From: Sphingomonas sp.
GTDB lineage: Bacteria > Pseudomonadota > Alphaproteobacteria > Sphingomonadales > Sphingomonadaceae
Direction: 5' to 3'
Length of the DNA: 64,000 nucleotides
NCBI GenBank assembly: GCA_003248865.1
Contig: QFPK01000001.1
Span: 186,001-250,000 of the forward strand
The notes under the pieces were generated by a model. That model saw only the letters and a list, made by a program, of their open reading frames with translations, was not told the origin of the DNA and searched no databases. Made by a program: the position numbers and the translations under genes. Positions within the stretch are counted from its first letter, which is position 1; every line of letters begins with the position of its first letter. Shown piece after piece: positions 8,322-17,707 of this stretch.

Positions 8322-11300
8322 TCAGCTACCCTCCAGCTTCAGCTCCATCCGTGCTTTCCCGTCCTTCTCGCTCGCGGAATCGCGGGCGGAAATGAACAGG
8401 CGCGCCGGATCGACCGTGGTGCCGCCTTCCAGCAGCGCGACGCGGACGGCTTCGGCGCGGGCCTTGCCCAGCGCGGCGAGTTCGTCGGCCGATGGCGTGA
8501 AGCTGGTGCGCAGTTCGGTGGTCAGCCAGTCGATCTCGCGGGTGCGGCGGGCTTCCTTGGTTTCGTCTTTAGGGCCGTCCGGATATTTGGGTCCGGTCTT
8601 GAAGCGGGCCTTGTAGAGGTCCTGCAGCCTGTCGAGCCGGGTGCCGAGCTCCAGCGCGGCAAGATCTGCCGGCTGGCCCTTCTTCACTTCCTTCGCCATG
8701 GCGGCGGTGGCGATCTTCTGGTCAGCGAGGCCTTGCGCGTCGAGCGGAAGGCCGGGGCCGGCCGGGATGTCCAGCCGGAGTTCGGGCTTGTCGGCGAGGC
8801 CTTTGGCGATTCCGGCGAGGTTGGATCTGGCGTCGTCCGGCACGGTGGAGGAGCCGGGCGCGAAATCGACGAACTGCACATCCTCCTTGCCGCCGAACAG
8901 GTCGCCCAGCGCGCGGAACGGGGCGGTCAGCACCTTTTCGAACAGGTTGCCGATCACCTTCCAGATGATGGGCCCCAGCTTGAAGCTGGGATCGTCCAGC
9001 GATCCGGTCACGGGCACGTCCAGATCGATGACGCCGTTCTTGTCCTTCAGCAGCGAGGTCGCGAACTTGATCGGCATCGAGACCTTTTCCTTGCTGTCGG
9101 TGGCGTCGCCCCATTCCAGCTGGTCGATGACGATATGATGCTTGGCATCCAGCGCGCGATTGTCGATGGCGTAGCTCAGCTCGGTGGTGAGCTTGCCCTT
9201 GGCGATGGCATAGCCGGCCCAGCGGCCGGAATAGGGGTTGAACACCGGCAGCTCGATGTTGCGGAACGCCATGTCGACATGGGTGCGGCGGTCGTACTGC
9301 AGCGGGGTGAGTTCGCCCGCGATGGTGACGGGCGAATATTTGTCGATCACATAGCCGTCCAGCTTCAGCTTCGCGACCGCGCGGGGGCTGTTGCTGATGT
9401 TGGAGATGTTGCCCTTCACGCCCTGCACCTTCGCGGCGAAGTTGGGCCTGAGCGAGAAGTCCGCGAAGTTCAGCGTGCCGCCTTCGACGTCGATGCGGCG
9501 GACGAGGACGGGGATGTCGGGCTCGCGGATCGGGGCGTTCAGCGCGGCGCGGGCCTGGGCAGCGGTCGCGGCCTTTTCGGCTGCTGCCTGCTTCTCCGCT
9601 TCGCGGCGTTGCGCGCGGGTCAGCTTCGGCGGCGGCCCGGCATCCGCTGCCGGGGTCACCACCGGCTGCGGGTTCATCGAGACCAGATGCTGGAAGTTGA
9701 CGGTCCCGTCCTGCAGGATGGTGACGGCGCCATAGGGCTGGCTCACCTTCACCCGGTCGACGACGGCCTTCGCCGGCGTCGCTTCGATGCCGGAGAGGGC
9801 GAGCCGCTTCCAGCTGACGAGATCGGTGCCCTGATAGGTCTCGATGAGTTTCAGATTGTCCACCGTCGCGGCGCCGGAATAGCTGGTGAGCTTCGGGCCA
9901 TAGCGCAGGCGCCCGTCGGCCGAGGCGGTGCCGGACACGATCTGCAGACGGGGGAAATCGATGGTGTAGGGAACAGCCGCCTTCACCGGGAAGTTGGCGA
10001 GCCGGACCTTCAGGTCTGCCGTGGGCGTGGCGGGGTTCACATCTCCAGAGAGGGCAAAGGCGGTGCTGCCGTTCAGGCGCCCGTCTACCACCAGCTTCAG
10101 CGCACCACCGTCGGCGCCGCGCGCCGTGACGGTGAGTGGCGTGACGGTCCAGCTGGTCGCCGGTCGCACGGCCTGGTCCACGAAGCGGATGCGCGCGTCG
10201 GAAAGGCTGAATTCGCCGATTGTCGGCATCGGGGTGGGCGCGGTGCCGGCAGCGGGCGCCGGGCCGGCGGGCACCAGCTTCATCAGCGAAATGCCGCCCT
10301 TCGCGTCTCGCGTGACGCTGGTGTCGAGGCCGGACAGCCGGACGGCACCCAGCGTGAGCGCGGAGGTGGCAGGGTCGATCTTCACGCCCTCCAGCGTGGC
10401 GGATTTCAGCGCCAGCTTCTGCCCGGCGGCCGCACCCGTGCCGGTGACGGCGATGTCCTTCAGGTCGATTCCGCCAACGCTGGCGCTGCTGACCATCTCG
10501 CCGCCGGCGGGCATGCGTGCATCGGCGCGGATGTTCGCGAGGCCGATCGAACCCAGGCTGACATCGGCGTTCAGCAGCTTCGGATTGCCGGCAACGTCCA
10601 GCGTGCGCACGCCCAGCGTCGGCAGTTCGGCCGCGGCGGTCAGCCCATCGTCGCCATATTTCACGCTGTAGGCGAGGTCGAGATCGACCAGCCCCTTGCT
10701 CAGCCCGACAGGCAACTGCTGGGCGAAGAAATCCTGGATGCTTTCCGCCTTCAGGCTGCGGATGACGAGCCCGCCGTGGGAATGGATCGGCGCCATGGAA
10801 GCGACGCCCTTCAGCAGGAACACCTCACCCTTGTCGGACGTGGCGGCCAGCCGGAAGCCGCCGCCCTCGTCGCGCGTGGTGTGCAGATTCTGGATGCGGA
10901 AGGCGACAGGCGCCAGATGCGCCTCCGGCTTGTTGGGCTTGGACAGGTCGGCGAAATCGGCGCGCCCGCCCGCCACCTTCAATTCGGAGATCAGCACGGC
11001 CGGCAGCGGATCGGGATTGGGGGGCGGCACCAGCTTCAGCAGGTTCAGCTTGCCGTCCTCGCCGATCACCGCCTTCAGCTTCGGCGCATCCACGTCGACA
11101 AGGTCGAACCGATAGCTGTCTGCGAAGAGCGACCGGATGTCGAAATCCAGATGCAGGCGGTTCACCGAGACCATCGGATCGACCGCCGGGATGGCGATCC
11201 CCGACAGCGTGACCTTGAAACCGAAGGGATCCACCTTCACGTCCTGCAGCGCAAGATCGAGGCCGAGTTTTTCCTTCGTCCAGGCCTTGGCCTGGTCCTG

Positions 11301-11474
11301 GATCAGGCGTGGCGCCAGCCAGGTTCCGGCCGCCCAATAGAGCAGAAGCAGAAGCGCGATGCCCGCCGCGATGAACAGCGCAATCCGCCCCCGACGCGGC
11401 ATGCCCCGATTCAGCGGGGGCGCGGCCAACGACTGCGAGCCCGCCGCGAGCTGTCCATCCGGCTGATCCGCCAT
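8322..11474 (-). CDS. AsmA-like DUF748 protein with OmpA-like C-terminus
   Basis: This 1050-residue envelope protein has one N-terminal membrane helix (RIALFIAAGIALLLLLYWAAGTWL, about residues 29-52). A long series of AsmA/DUF748-type beta repeats follows, such as LALQDVKVDPFGFKVTLSGIAI and FRNIELPVFNPYSGRWAGYAIAKGKL. A low-complexity AEKQAAAEKAATAAQ linker lies near residue 625. The last ~200 residues carry an OmpA-like pattern (VQFVDFAPGSSTVPDDARSNL and LGKARAEAVRVALL). AsmA-like proteins are thought to bridge inner and outer membrane for lipid transport; applying that role here is inference. It is divergent from the DUF4136 lipoprotein. Confidence 0.85.
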   Translation of the reverse strand: MADQPDGQLAAGSQSLAAPPLNRGMPRRGRIALFIAAGIALLLLLYWAAGTWLAPRLIQDQAKAWTKEKLGLDLALQDVKVDPFGFKVTLSGIAIPAVDPMVSVNRLHLDFDIRSLFADSYRFDLVDVDAPKLKAVIGEDGKLNLLKLVPPPNPDPLPAVLISELKVAGGRADFADLSKPNKPEAHLAPVAFRIQNLHTTRDEGGGFRLAATSDKGEVFLLKGVASMAPIHSHGGLVIRSLKAESIQDFFAQQLPVGLSKGLVDLDLAYSVKYGDDGLTAAAELPTLGVRTLDVAGNPKLLNADVSLGSIGLANIRADARMPAGGEMVSSASVGGIDLKDIAVTGTGAAAGQKLALKSATLEGVKIDPATSALTLGAVRLSGLDTSVTRDAKGGISLMKLVPAGPAPAAGTAPTPMPTIGEFSLSDARIRFVDQAVRPATSWTVTPLTVTARGADGGALKLVVDGRLNGSTAFALSGDVNPATPTADLKVRLANFPVKAAVPYTIDFPRLQIVSGTASADGRLRYGPKLTSYSGAATVDNLKLIETYQGTDLVSWKRLALSGIEATPAKAVVDRVKVSQPYGAVTILQDGTVNFQHLVSMNPQPVVTPAADAGPPPKLTRAQRREAEKQAAAEKAATAAQARAALNAPIREPDIPVLVRRIDVEGGTLNFADFSLRPNFAAKVQGVKGNISNISNSPRAVAKLKLDGYVIDKYSPVTIAGELTPLQYDRRTHVDMAFRNIELPVFNPYSGRWAGYAIAKGKLTTELSYAIDNRALDAKHHIVIDQLEWGDATDSKEKVSMPIKFATSLLKDKNGVIDLDVPVTGSLDDPSFKLGPIIWKVIGNLFEKVLTAPFRALGDLFGGKEDVQFVDFAPGSSTVPDDARSNLAGIAKGLADKPELRLDIPAGPGLPLDAQGLADQKIATAAMAKEVKKGQPADLAALELGTRLDRLQDLYKARFKTGPKYPDGPKDETKEARRTREIDWLTTELRTSFTPSADELAALGKARAEAVRVALLEGGTTVDPARLFISARDSASEKDGKARMELKLEGS

Positions 11475-11636
11475 GGCCCCTCTTTTCCGCCTGTGCTAAC
11501 CTGTTCAGGAAGCTGTGCGCTCACTGGCCTGACAGTCAAGGGACAATGGCCCGGAATTGGGCGGATCTTTCGGATTGCATATGCTTGGATCGCAGCAGGG
11601 CTTCAACCGAAGCGCAGCAGAAACGGGGAGTGACGA

Positions 11637-12218
11637 ATGACGATGCGAGCGACCTGGACGGTCCTGATGGCGACACCCTTGCTGGCGTTGGCCGCCTGTT
11701 CCACCGGCCCCGACGTTCGGGCGCTGTCCGACCCGTCCGCCAACTTCACGCAATATCAGAGCTTCGGCTTCGTCAGCCCGCTGGGCACGGATCGCGCCGG
11801 CTATCAGTCCGTGATCTCGCAGCAGTTGATCACCTCCACCCGGCGTGAGCTGGAAGCGCGGGGGCTGCGCTATGACGCGACCAATCCACAGCTGCTGGTG
11901 AACTTCAACGCCCAGCTGAACGACAAGATGCGGGTGACGACGGTGCCCGATCCGATGATGGGCGGATATGGCTATTACGGATATCGGCGCGGCTTCTACA
12001 ACCCATGGCCGCTCTATTCCGAACGCACCGAGGTGACTCAGTACAGCGAGGGCACGCTGACCATCGACGTGGTGGACGCTGCCCGCAAGCAGATGATCTG
12101 GGAAGGCACCGTCACCAAGAGCGTGACGGACAAGGACCAGCAGAATGTGAACGCTGCGCTGGACGCGGCCGTGGTCGCCGCCTTCGGCAAGTTCCCGGTG
12201 CCCGCGTCGGCGAAGTAG
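11637..12218 (+). CDS. DUF4136 domain lipoprotein
   Basis: This 193-residue protein has a lipoprotein signal ending in the lipobox LAAC (Cys about residue 21), so it should be lipid-anchored, probably to the outer membrane. The mature part starts STGPDVRALSDPSANFTQYQSFGFV and fits DUF4136, a family of unknown function. A Gly/Tyr-rich stretch (MMGGYGYYGYRRGFYNP) lies mid-protein. The ATG at 11637 follows GGGGAG by 7 nt; a second ATG two codons on is also possible. It ends before a strong bidirectional terminator. Confidence 0.88.
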   Translation: MTMRATWTVLMATPLLALAACSTGPDVRALSDPSANFTQYQSFGFVSPLGTDRAGYQSVISQQLITSTRRELEARGLRYDATNPQLLVNFNAQLNDKMRVTTVPDPMMGGYGYYGYRRGFYNPWPLYSERTEVTQYSEGTLTIDVVDAARKQMIWEGTVTKSVTDKDQQNVNAALDAAVVAAFGKFPVPASAK

Positions 12219-12262
12219 AGCAGCACCACAGTTCGGTCCGAAGGGCGCAACCTCTTCGGCGG

Positions 12263-12323
12263 GTTCCGCCGGCCTGAGGCCGGGCGGAACAGAAAAGGGG
12301 CGGGCACATGGTGCCCGCCCCTT
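12263..12323. terminator. Two adjacent terminator hairpins between convergent genes
   Basis: The first hairpin (12263-12290) has outer arms GTTCCGCC and GGCGGAAC and an inner GGCC-TGA-GGCC. The second (12295-12323) has perfect 13-bp arms AAGGGGCGGGCAC and GTGCCCGCCCCTT around ATG. They lie between the DUF4136 gene (+) and the PEP-CTERM gene (-) and can stop transcription from both sides. Confidence 0.75.
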
Positions 12324-12344
12324 CCTGTATCCGGATCGGTCGGA

Positions 12345-13574
12345 TCAGGCCGCGACAGCGGCCTTCCGGCGACGGCGGGCAGCCATGCCCACGGCGCCGA
12401 AACCGGCGATCATCATTGCCCAGGTGGCGGGTTCGGGCACTGCACCGCTGCTGCCTTCGACCCACTCGGTAATCGGCTTCATGGCAACCTTTACGGGGCC
12501 AGTTCCATTGTAGACGAAGCCGGTAACGAAGGCGGTGGGGTCTTCCGGATCGAGGCCCAGTTCCGAGTCGATGCCCAGCAGCTTGAACTTCGTGACCGGC
12601 GAGGAGAAGGCGTACCAGGTCTCGGCGGTGATATCGGTGAGGAAATAATAATCCGTGCCGTCCCAGCCCCAGATTTCATAGCCGTCGGCATCACCCACAT
12701 CGCCGAACCAGGCCTGGGTGAAGGCGAGGCCGCCCTCGATGATTTCATAATCATAGCCGACCGAAACATAAGGGTCGATGAAGACCTGCTGTTCCGGCTG
12801 GGTTACCTCGAACGAGAAGACAAAGCTGCCATCCGACTGCAGGTCGGTGGGGGCCAGCGGATTGGACGGCGTGCTGCCGTCTCCGATGGTGATGCCGCCG
12901 ACCAGCAGGCCGTCGAAGGCGAGTGCGCTGTGATAGGCGTTGTCATCCCAGTTGGAGACGCCGAACACGAGCTGGTAGGTGCCGGAGGTCTGCACGGTAT
13001 ATTCGGAGTAGATCCAGCCGGTGTTGCCGCAGCCCGCGCTCCAGCAGGTGCCGGACGAACCGCCGAGCGGCGCAAAGGTGGTGCCGGGCTTGATGGACAC
13101 GGTTCCCGGTGACAGCGTGGCCTCCACATCCGGGAGGTCCAGACCGGGCACGATGGTCCCGCTGGGCTTGGTGCGCGCCGTGAACAGGCTGACGACATTG
13201 CTGCTGTCGTTCACGTCTTGCAGTTGAGACCAGGAATAGTCGGCGTAACCTGCGCCGTCGCTGGTGATATAGTTGAAATAGTAGGAAACCTTCTGGCCGG
13301 CGGCGGCATAGAAGGAATCCGAGACAAGGCGCGAACCGGTGGTGGAACCGGATTCCTGCCCGGGCAGCGTCCCGCCGCCATCGATGCCGCCATTGGTCGA
13401 CACCCAGTAGAAAATATCGTCACCCATCAGCGGCGGCACGCCGATGGAGCCCGTTTGCCCACCGTTGATGTTGGTTTCACCGCAATTGCCGAAGCATGTC
13501 GCAGCGTTGGCTGGTGTAGTCGTAAGCGCGATAAAGCTCGCGCAGCCCAGCAGAATGCCGGTTAGGATTCGCAT
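12345..13574 (-). CDS. PEPxxWA-CTERM sorting-domain exported protein
   Basis: This 409-residue secreted protein has a signal peptide (MRILTGILLGCASFIALTTTPANA). The C-terminal sorting signal is AVPEPATWAMMIAGFGAVGMAARRRR: PEPxxWA motif, membrane helix and Arg cluster. This is the Sphingomonadales version of PEP-CTERM, cut by an exosortase/archaeosortase-type enzyme and linked to exopolysaccharide surfaces. The middle is beta-rich with no recognised catalytic domain and has a disulfide-capable CFGNC near the mature N-terminus and CWSAGC later. The start at 13574 is chosen over one 13 codons upstream because it gives a normal signal peptide with GGAG upstream. No exosortase gene is in the window. 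Confidence 0.88.
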   Translation of the reverse strand: MRILTGILLGCASFIALTTTPANAATCFGNCGETNINGGQTGSIGVPPLMGDDIFYWVSTNGGIDGGGTLPGQESGSTTGSRLVSDSFYAAAGQKVSYYFNYITSDGAGYADYSWSQLQDVNDSSNVVSLFTARTKPSGTIVPGLDLPDVEATLSPGTVSIKPGTTFAPLGGSSGTCWSAGCGNTGWIYSEYTVQTSGTYQLVFGVSNWDDNAYHSALAFDGLLVGGITIGDGSTPSNPLAPTDLQSDGSFVFSFEVTQPEQQVFIDPYVSVGYDYEIIEGGLAFTQAWFGDVGDADGYEIWGWDGTDYYFLTDITAETWYAFSSPVTKFKLLGIDSELGLDPEDPTAFVTGFVYNGTGPVKVAMKPITEWVEGSSGAVPEPATWAMMIAGFGAVGMAARRRRKAAVAA

Positions 13575-13943
13575 GATTCTCTGCTCCTGTTTGCCCCGAC
13601 AGACAGGCAGCACCGTGCAGCCGGTTCCGACTCCGCTGTCACGTCATGCTTAATCCAGATTGACCCTACATCCTTGTATAAATCCGACACGTCGGCGCCT
13701 GCCGTAAAATTTATGGCCGGCAAATCCATATGACATCACAATGACGTGGCACGGCGAATGTCGGAACCCGCGGGGCTATGAACTGGCATCTCGGCTGATA
13801 CACAGGATGGGGTGGCTGCCAGAGAGTTGCGGCCTTCAGGCGGCGCGCCTGCCAACCTCGCCGGAGGAGAGGGAGCTTGGGCAAGGGGCAAGGGGGCGCC
13901 AACTTTGAAGACAGGCGGTGCCGCCGTTTTTCCGCTCAGCCTT
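13575..13943. other. Intergenic region, no gene seen
   Basis: About 370 bases between the PEP-CTERM gene (5' end) and a small periplasmic protein (3' end), both on the minus strand. The part near 13575-13740 is less G+C rich than its surroundings and should hold the PEP-CTERM promoter, but no convincing -35/-10 pair could be picked. Open frames here have no family features. Confidence 0.6.
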
Positions 13944-14252
13944 TTATGGCCGATATGGTCGGGGCCAGACGTTCCGGCTGTTCTCGAAACCGAACGTGGC
14001 CCAGCCCTGATCGCCCAGAGGCACCGTCGTAACGCCGTAGATGCCGCGTGCGCCGCCGGTGCCAACCATCACGCCCACCTCGCCATGCGGTTGCCGGTCA
14101 ATCAGCCGGGCCGCGCCGACAGGCGTGGCCAGATCATCAGCCGCCTTGCCGGCGATCAGAGCCTCCTTTTCCGCATCTGTCAGCGACAGGGTCACGGGAT
14201 CCGCCTGCGCCGGAACGGCGGCGGCTATCAGCAGGAGGGGGACGATCCGCAT
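13944..14252 (-). CDS. Small exported protein of unknown function
   Basis: This 102-residue protein has a signal peptide (MRIVPLLLIAAAVPAQA) and a mature part of about 85 residues. The first half (VTLSLTDAEKEALIAGKAADDLATPVGAARLIDRQPHG) looks helical and acidic. The second half (EVGVMVGTGGARGIYGVTTVPLGDQGWATFGFENSR) is Gly-rich and probably beta-stranded. Reading-frame codon use and the signal peptide support a real gene. No known domain was recognised. It lies alone, in line with the PEP-CTERM gene but about 370 bp upstream of it. Confidence 0.7.
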   Translation of the reverse strand: MRIVPLLLIAAAVPAQADPVTLSLTDAEKEALIAGKAADDLATPVGAARLIDRQPHGEVGVMVGTGGARGIYGVTTVPLGDQGWATFGFENSRNVWPRPYRP

Positions 14253-14322
14253 GCAGAAGTTTGTCAGCTATCGCAGCTGAAGTGCGGATGAACCGGAGCT
14301 GTCGGCAGCGATATGAGGCGCC

Positions 14323-15201
14323 TCAATCAAGCCGGACAGCCGGAGTGGGCAGGCCGGGCACATCGACACGAAAGCTGAACAGGTTGCCGGCCAGAGGTTC
14401 CCGCGCGCGACCGTCCGCATCCAGATGGCCTGCGCTGGTCGTGGCATAGGCCGTTCGCAGATCGGGACCGCCAAATGCGATCTTGGTGACGGAACTGACC
14501 GGGAAGCTGACCGTTTCCACCAGCTTGCTGTCTGGCGCGTAGCGGCGCGCGGCACCGCCGTAGAACAACCCCACCCAAAGATGGCCTTCGCTGTCGACGG
14601 TCGGGCCATCGGGATATCCTTCCTCGGTTGGGATATGCACGAACAATCGGGGCTCCCCGAGGCTGCCGTCCGGCAAGATATCGGACGCGAAGATGTCTCC
14701 GGCAAGCGTGTCGACATGATAGAGAATGCGTCCGTCCGGGCTGACGGCGGGGCCGTTGGTTATGGCAACCGGGCCGGCCAGAGCATGGACACCGGACCCG
14801 TCGAAACGGTAGAAGTAACCGCTTGCCGGCGAGCCCATATCGCCCATTGTGCCGAACCACAGCCGGCCCTGCGCGTCCGTCGTGGCATCATTCAACCGAT
14901 TGCGGGGCAGATGCGCCTCTGGATTGGCCAGCTGCTTGAAGCTGCCGTCGGCAGGATTGAACAGGTGAAGGCCGTCCTGGAGCCCCGTCACGAAACTGTG
15001 GGTCCCCTCCACCGGCACGATGAAGCCGATTTGCTGCGGCACGCGCCAGCTCTGCCGCGCGCCGCTCTCCGGATCCAGCCGATAGATTGCCGGCGTCTTG
15101 ATGCATACGAACCACAGCGCCTGATCCGCCGGATTCCACAACGGGCCTTCCAGAAGGGGTGCGTTCAGCCCCCAGATGCTTTGTGGTTCGGTTGCAGCCA
15201 T
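14323..15201 (-). CDS. SMP-30/gluconolactonase/LRE-family protein
   Basis: This 292-residue six-bladed propeller probably hydrolyses a sugar lactone. Family marks are LLEGPLWNPADQALWFVCI at the N-terminus (metal Glu in EGP), NRLNDATTDAQGRLWFGTM (metal Asn), ITNGPAVSPDGRILYHVDT (metal Asn/Asp) and EGYPDGPTVDSEGHLWVGLF (metal Asp). The ATG at 15201 starts just before the conserved fold; an in-frame extension of 56 codons upstream is Cys/Arg-rich and not expected. A cupin and an alpha-ketoglutarate-semialdehyde-type dehydrogenase follow on the opposite strand, fitting oxidative (Weimberg-like) degradation of an aldose or uronate. Confidence 0.88.
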   Translation of the reverse strand: MAATEPQSIWGLNAPLLEGPLWNPADQALWFVCIKTPAIYRLDPESGARQSWRVPQQIGFIVPVEGTHSFVTGLQDGLHLFNPADGSFKQLANPEAHLPRNRLNDATTDAQGRLWFGTMGDMGSPASGYFYRFDGSGVHALAGPVAITNGPAVSPDGRILYHVDTLAGDIFASDILPDGSLGEPRLFVHIPTEEGYPDGPTVDSEGHLWVGLFYGGAARRYAPDSKLVETVSFPVSSVTKIAFGGPDLRTAYATTSAGHLDADGRAREPLAGNLFSFRVDVPGLPTPAVRLD

Positions 15202-15367
15202 CGGCACCACCCTGCGTTCGCGAAAGAACTGCGGCCGATTACCAGCCGCGCGGCGGGATGCAAGGAACAGCTCCATGGCCCAACAGTCTCGGGCCGTTGA
15301 CTTCGCGCAATGCGGGCGGGCACATCCGGGCCCATTGCGCTGGGCGCAACAGGCGAAGGAGCAGGCC

Positions 15368-15763
15368 ATGAAGGGTTATGTGGACAACATCGAACAGGTG
15401 ACGGAAGATAACGGCGACTTCCGTCGCGTGCTCTACACCGGCAACCGGCTCCAGCTTGTCATCATGTCGCTGCTTCCCGGCGAGGAGATCGGCGAGGAAG
15501 TGCATGACGACGGCGACCAGTTCTTCCGATTTGAAACCGGCACCGGCGAAGTGCTGATCGACGGTGTGTGGAGCAAGGTGGGGCCGCATTTCGGTGTGGT
15601 GGTGCCCGGCGGTGCCAGCCACAATGTGAAGAACACCGGTACCACGCCGCTGAAATTCTACACCATCTATGGCCCGCCCGAACATGTCGACGGAACGGTG
15701 CATGCGACTGCGGCCGAAGCGCATGCGGCGCATGAACATTGGGACGGCAAGACCACTGAATAG
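15368..15763 (+). CDS. Cupin-domain protein
   Basis: This 131-residue single-domain cupin has motif 1 as GEEIGEEVHDDGDQFFRFETGTGEVLIDG and motif 2 as GVVVPGGASHNVKNTG. The first His pair is replaced by HDDGDQ, as is common in one group of small bacterial cupins, and the last metal His (SHNV) is kept. GAAGGAG lies just upstream of the ATG at 15368. Its substrate is unknown. Its position between a sugar-lactonase and a semialdehyde dehydrogenase suggests a role in the same carbohydrate pathway. Confidence 0.85.
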   Translation: MKGYVDNIEQVTEDNGDFRRVLYTGNRLQLVIMSLLPGEEIGEEVHDDGDQFFRFETGTGEVLIDGVWSKVGPHFGVVVPGGASHNVKNTGTTPLKFYTIYGPPEHVDGTVHATAAEAHAAHEHWDGKTTE

Positions 15764-15926
15764 AGAGCATCTGCTCCCAGCCTGTCGCCGGCTGGGTGGC
15801 TGGCCTGTCAACAGCGGATAATAATGCCGTCATGGCTGGTATCCCGCGTCTGGGCTGGCGCGTCCGGCCCGACAGCGCCTACAGGCCTGCCCACTAAGAA
15901 TCAGAACCGAGACAGGAGTTCGGAGC

Positions 15927-17492
15927 ATGCTGAGCGGTGATCTCTTCATCGGCGAGGAACGGCGCGCGGCAGCGTCCCGCTTCCTGGCGCAGGACCCGGC
16001 GCTTGGTGCGGCGATCGCCGAGCCGGGATTCGCCGAGGCGGGCGAGCGGGATGTGGCGGACGCCTGTGCGGCCGCCGAAGCCGCGTTCGAGGATTATGCC
16101 GCCCGACCGCTGGCTGAGCGGGCCGCCTTTCTGGAGGCCGTGGCGAGCGAGATCGAGGCGCTGGGCGATGCGCTGATCGAGCGCGCCCATCGCGAGACCG
16201 GGCTGCCGCTGGCGCGGCTGCAGGGAGAGCGCGGGCGCACGACCGGCCAGCTTCGGCTGTTCGCGAAGGAGGTACTGGAAGGCGGCTGGCAGCAGCTGCG
16301 GATCGACACCGCCGATGCGGCGCGCACCCCGCCCAAGCCCGACCTGCGCCTGCGCACGGTGCCGCTGGGGCCGGTGGCCGTGTTCGGCGCGTCCAACTTC
16401 CCGCTGGCTTTCTCCGCCGCCGGTGGTGATACGGTTTCTGCTTTGGCGGCGGGCTGCACTGTCGTGGTGAAGGGGCATCCGGCCCATCCGGGCACCTCTG
16501 AACTGGTGGCGTCGGCCTTTGCGGCCGCGATTGCGAAGACGGGCATGCCCGCCGGCACCTTCAGCCTGCTGCAAGGCACCGCCAATGCCGTCGGCGGCGC
16601 GCTGGTGGCGGACCCCCGCATCACCGCCGTGGGGTTCACCGGATCGCGCGGGGGCGGCACGGCGCTGATGAAGATCGCCGCTGCCCGCCCGGTGCCGATC
16701 CCGGTGTATGCCGAAATGTCGGCGGTGAACCCGGTGATCCTGCTGCCGCATGCGCTGAAGGCGCGCGGTGCGGCGCTGGCGCAGGGCTTCGTCGGCTCCC
16801 TGACGATGGGAGCCGGGCAGTTCTGCACCAATCCCGGCCTGCTGCTGGCGGTCGCCGGGGCGGATCTGGATGCGTTCCTGTCTGCGGCGGCCGGCCATGT
16901 TGCGGGCGCCGCGCCGCAGGTGATGCTGACCAGCGGAATCCATGCCGCCTATGTCAGCGGCAAGGCCGCGCTGGCCCGAATCGCGACCGAGGTCGCGCTC
17001 GCGCCGGAGGTTGCCGACCCCACGCGCGGCAGTGCCGGGTTGTTCACCATGACGGGCGCGCAGCTGCTGGCCGACATCGGGCAGGCGCATGAGATTTTCG
17101 GTGCAACCTCGCTGGTGGTCGCCTGCACGTCGCTGGAGGAACTGGCCGGCGTGCTGCGCGCGCTGGAAGGGCAGCTGACCGCCACGCTCCATGCCGACCC
17201 GGCCGACCATGAGGCCGCCCGCAAACTTCTGCCCATTCTGGAACGCAAGGTGGGGCGCATCCTGGCCAATGGCTGGCCGACCGGGGTGGAAGTGACTCAT
17301 GCCATGGTCCATGGCGGCCCCTTCCCCGCCACCTCGGACGGGCGTACCACCTCTGTCGGAACGCTCGCGATCGACCGCTTCCTGCGGCCGGTGAGCTATC
17401 AGGACATCCCGGACGATCTGCTGCCCACGGCGCTGCGCGGCGAGGGCGTGGCGGGCGTGCCGGTGCGGGTGAACGGCGTGCGGAAGCTGTAA
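15927..17492 (+). CDS. Alpha-ketoglutarate semialdehyde (2,5-dioxovalerate) dehydrogenase-type ALDH
   Basis: This 521-residue NAD(P)-dependent aldehyde dehydrogenase belongs to the KGSADH group that oxidises 2,5-dioxovalerate to 2-oxoglutarate at the end of pentose or hexarate oxidation. Seen are GASNFPLAFSAAGGDT (cofactor and substrate region), VVVKGHPAHPGTSEL, GFTGSRGGG, the general base in VYAEMSAVNP and the nucleophile Cys in GAGQFCTNPG. Length fits the group, and the ATG at 15927 follows CGGAG. The nearby SMP-30 and cupin genes support a sugar-acid route, though pentonate/hexarate dehydratase genes are not in the window. Confidence 0.87.
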   Translation: MLSGDLFIGEERRAAASRFLAQDPALGAAIAEPGFAEAGERDVADACAAAEAAFEDYAARPLAERAAFLEAVASEIEALGDALIERAHRETGLPLARLQGERGRTTGQLRLFAKEVLEGGWQQLRIDTADAARTPPKPDLRLRTVPLGPVAVFGASNFPLAFSAAGGDTVSALAAGCTVVVKGHPAHPGTSELVASAFAAAIAKTGMPAGTFSLLQGTANAVGGALVADPRITAVGFTGSRGGGTALMKIAAARPVPIPVYAEMSAVNPVILLPHALKARGAALAQGFVGSLTMGAGQFCTNPGLLLAVAGADLDAFLSAAAGHVAGAAPQVMLTSGIHAAYVSGKAALARIATEVALAPEVADPTRGSAGLFTMTGAQLLADIGQAHEIFGATSLVVACTSLEELAGVLRALEGQLTATLHADPADHEAARKLLPILERKVGRILANGWPTGVEVTHAMVHGGPFPATSDGRTTSVGTLAIDRFLRPVSYQDIPDDLLPTALRGEGVAGVPVRVNGVRKL

Positions 17493-17493
17493 A

Positions 17494-17700
17494 CGGAGGC
17501 TTTTTGCCTCCGGCGGGCAGGGAAATGATTTCCCTGCACCCTCTAAGTTGGCGTTGTGCGCTGCTCCGAAGCCGCACGTGTGACTTGGTTTGATTGCCTG
17601 CGGCGCTGGGCCTTGCTGGCGCCGCGGGCAATAAGCCCTGCCGTCGGCACAATCTCACCATGTGACCTGTCGGGTGCCGGGCAGGGGCCGCCCCGCCGGA
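17494..17700 (+). repeat. Composite intergenic element, right-truncated copy
   Basis: It starts 2 nt after the dehydrogenase stop with a hairpin CGGAGGC-TTTTT-GCCTCCG (17494-17512), then hairpin A (17517-17537). The central hairpin has arms GCCTGCGGCGC (17596-17606) and GCGCCGCGGGC (17619-17629), which still pair through one G-T. The right-hand 46-nt module is replaced by degenerate GGGTGCCGGGCAGGGGCCG. It separates the dehydrogenase (+) from the P-type ATPase (-), so it may terminate both. Confidence 0.75.
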
Positions 17701-17707
17701 GACCGTC

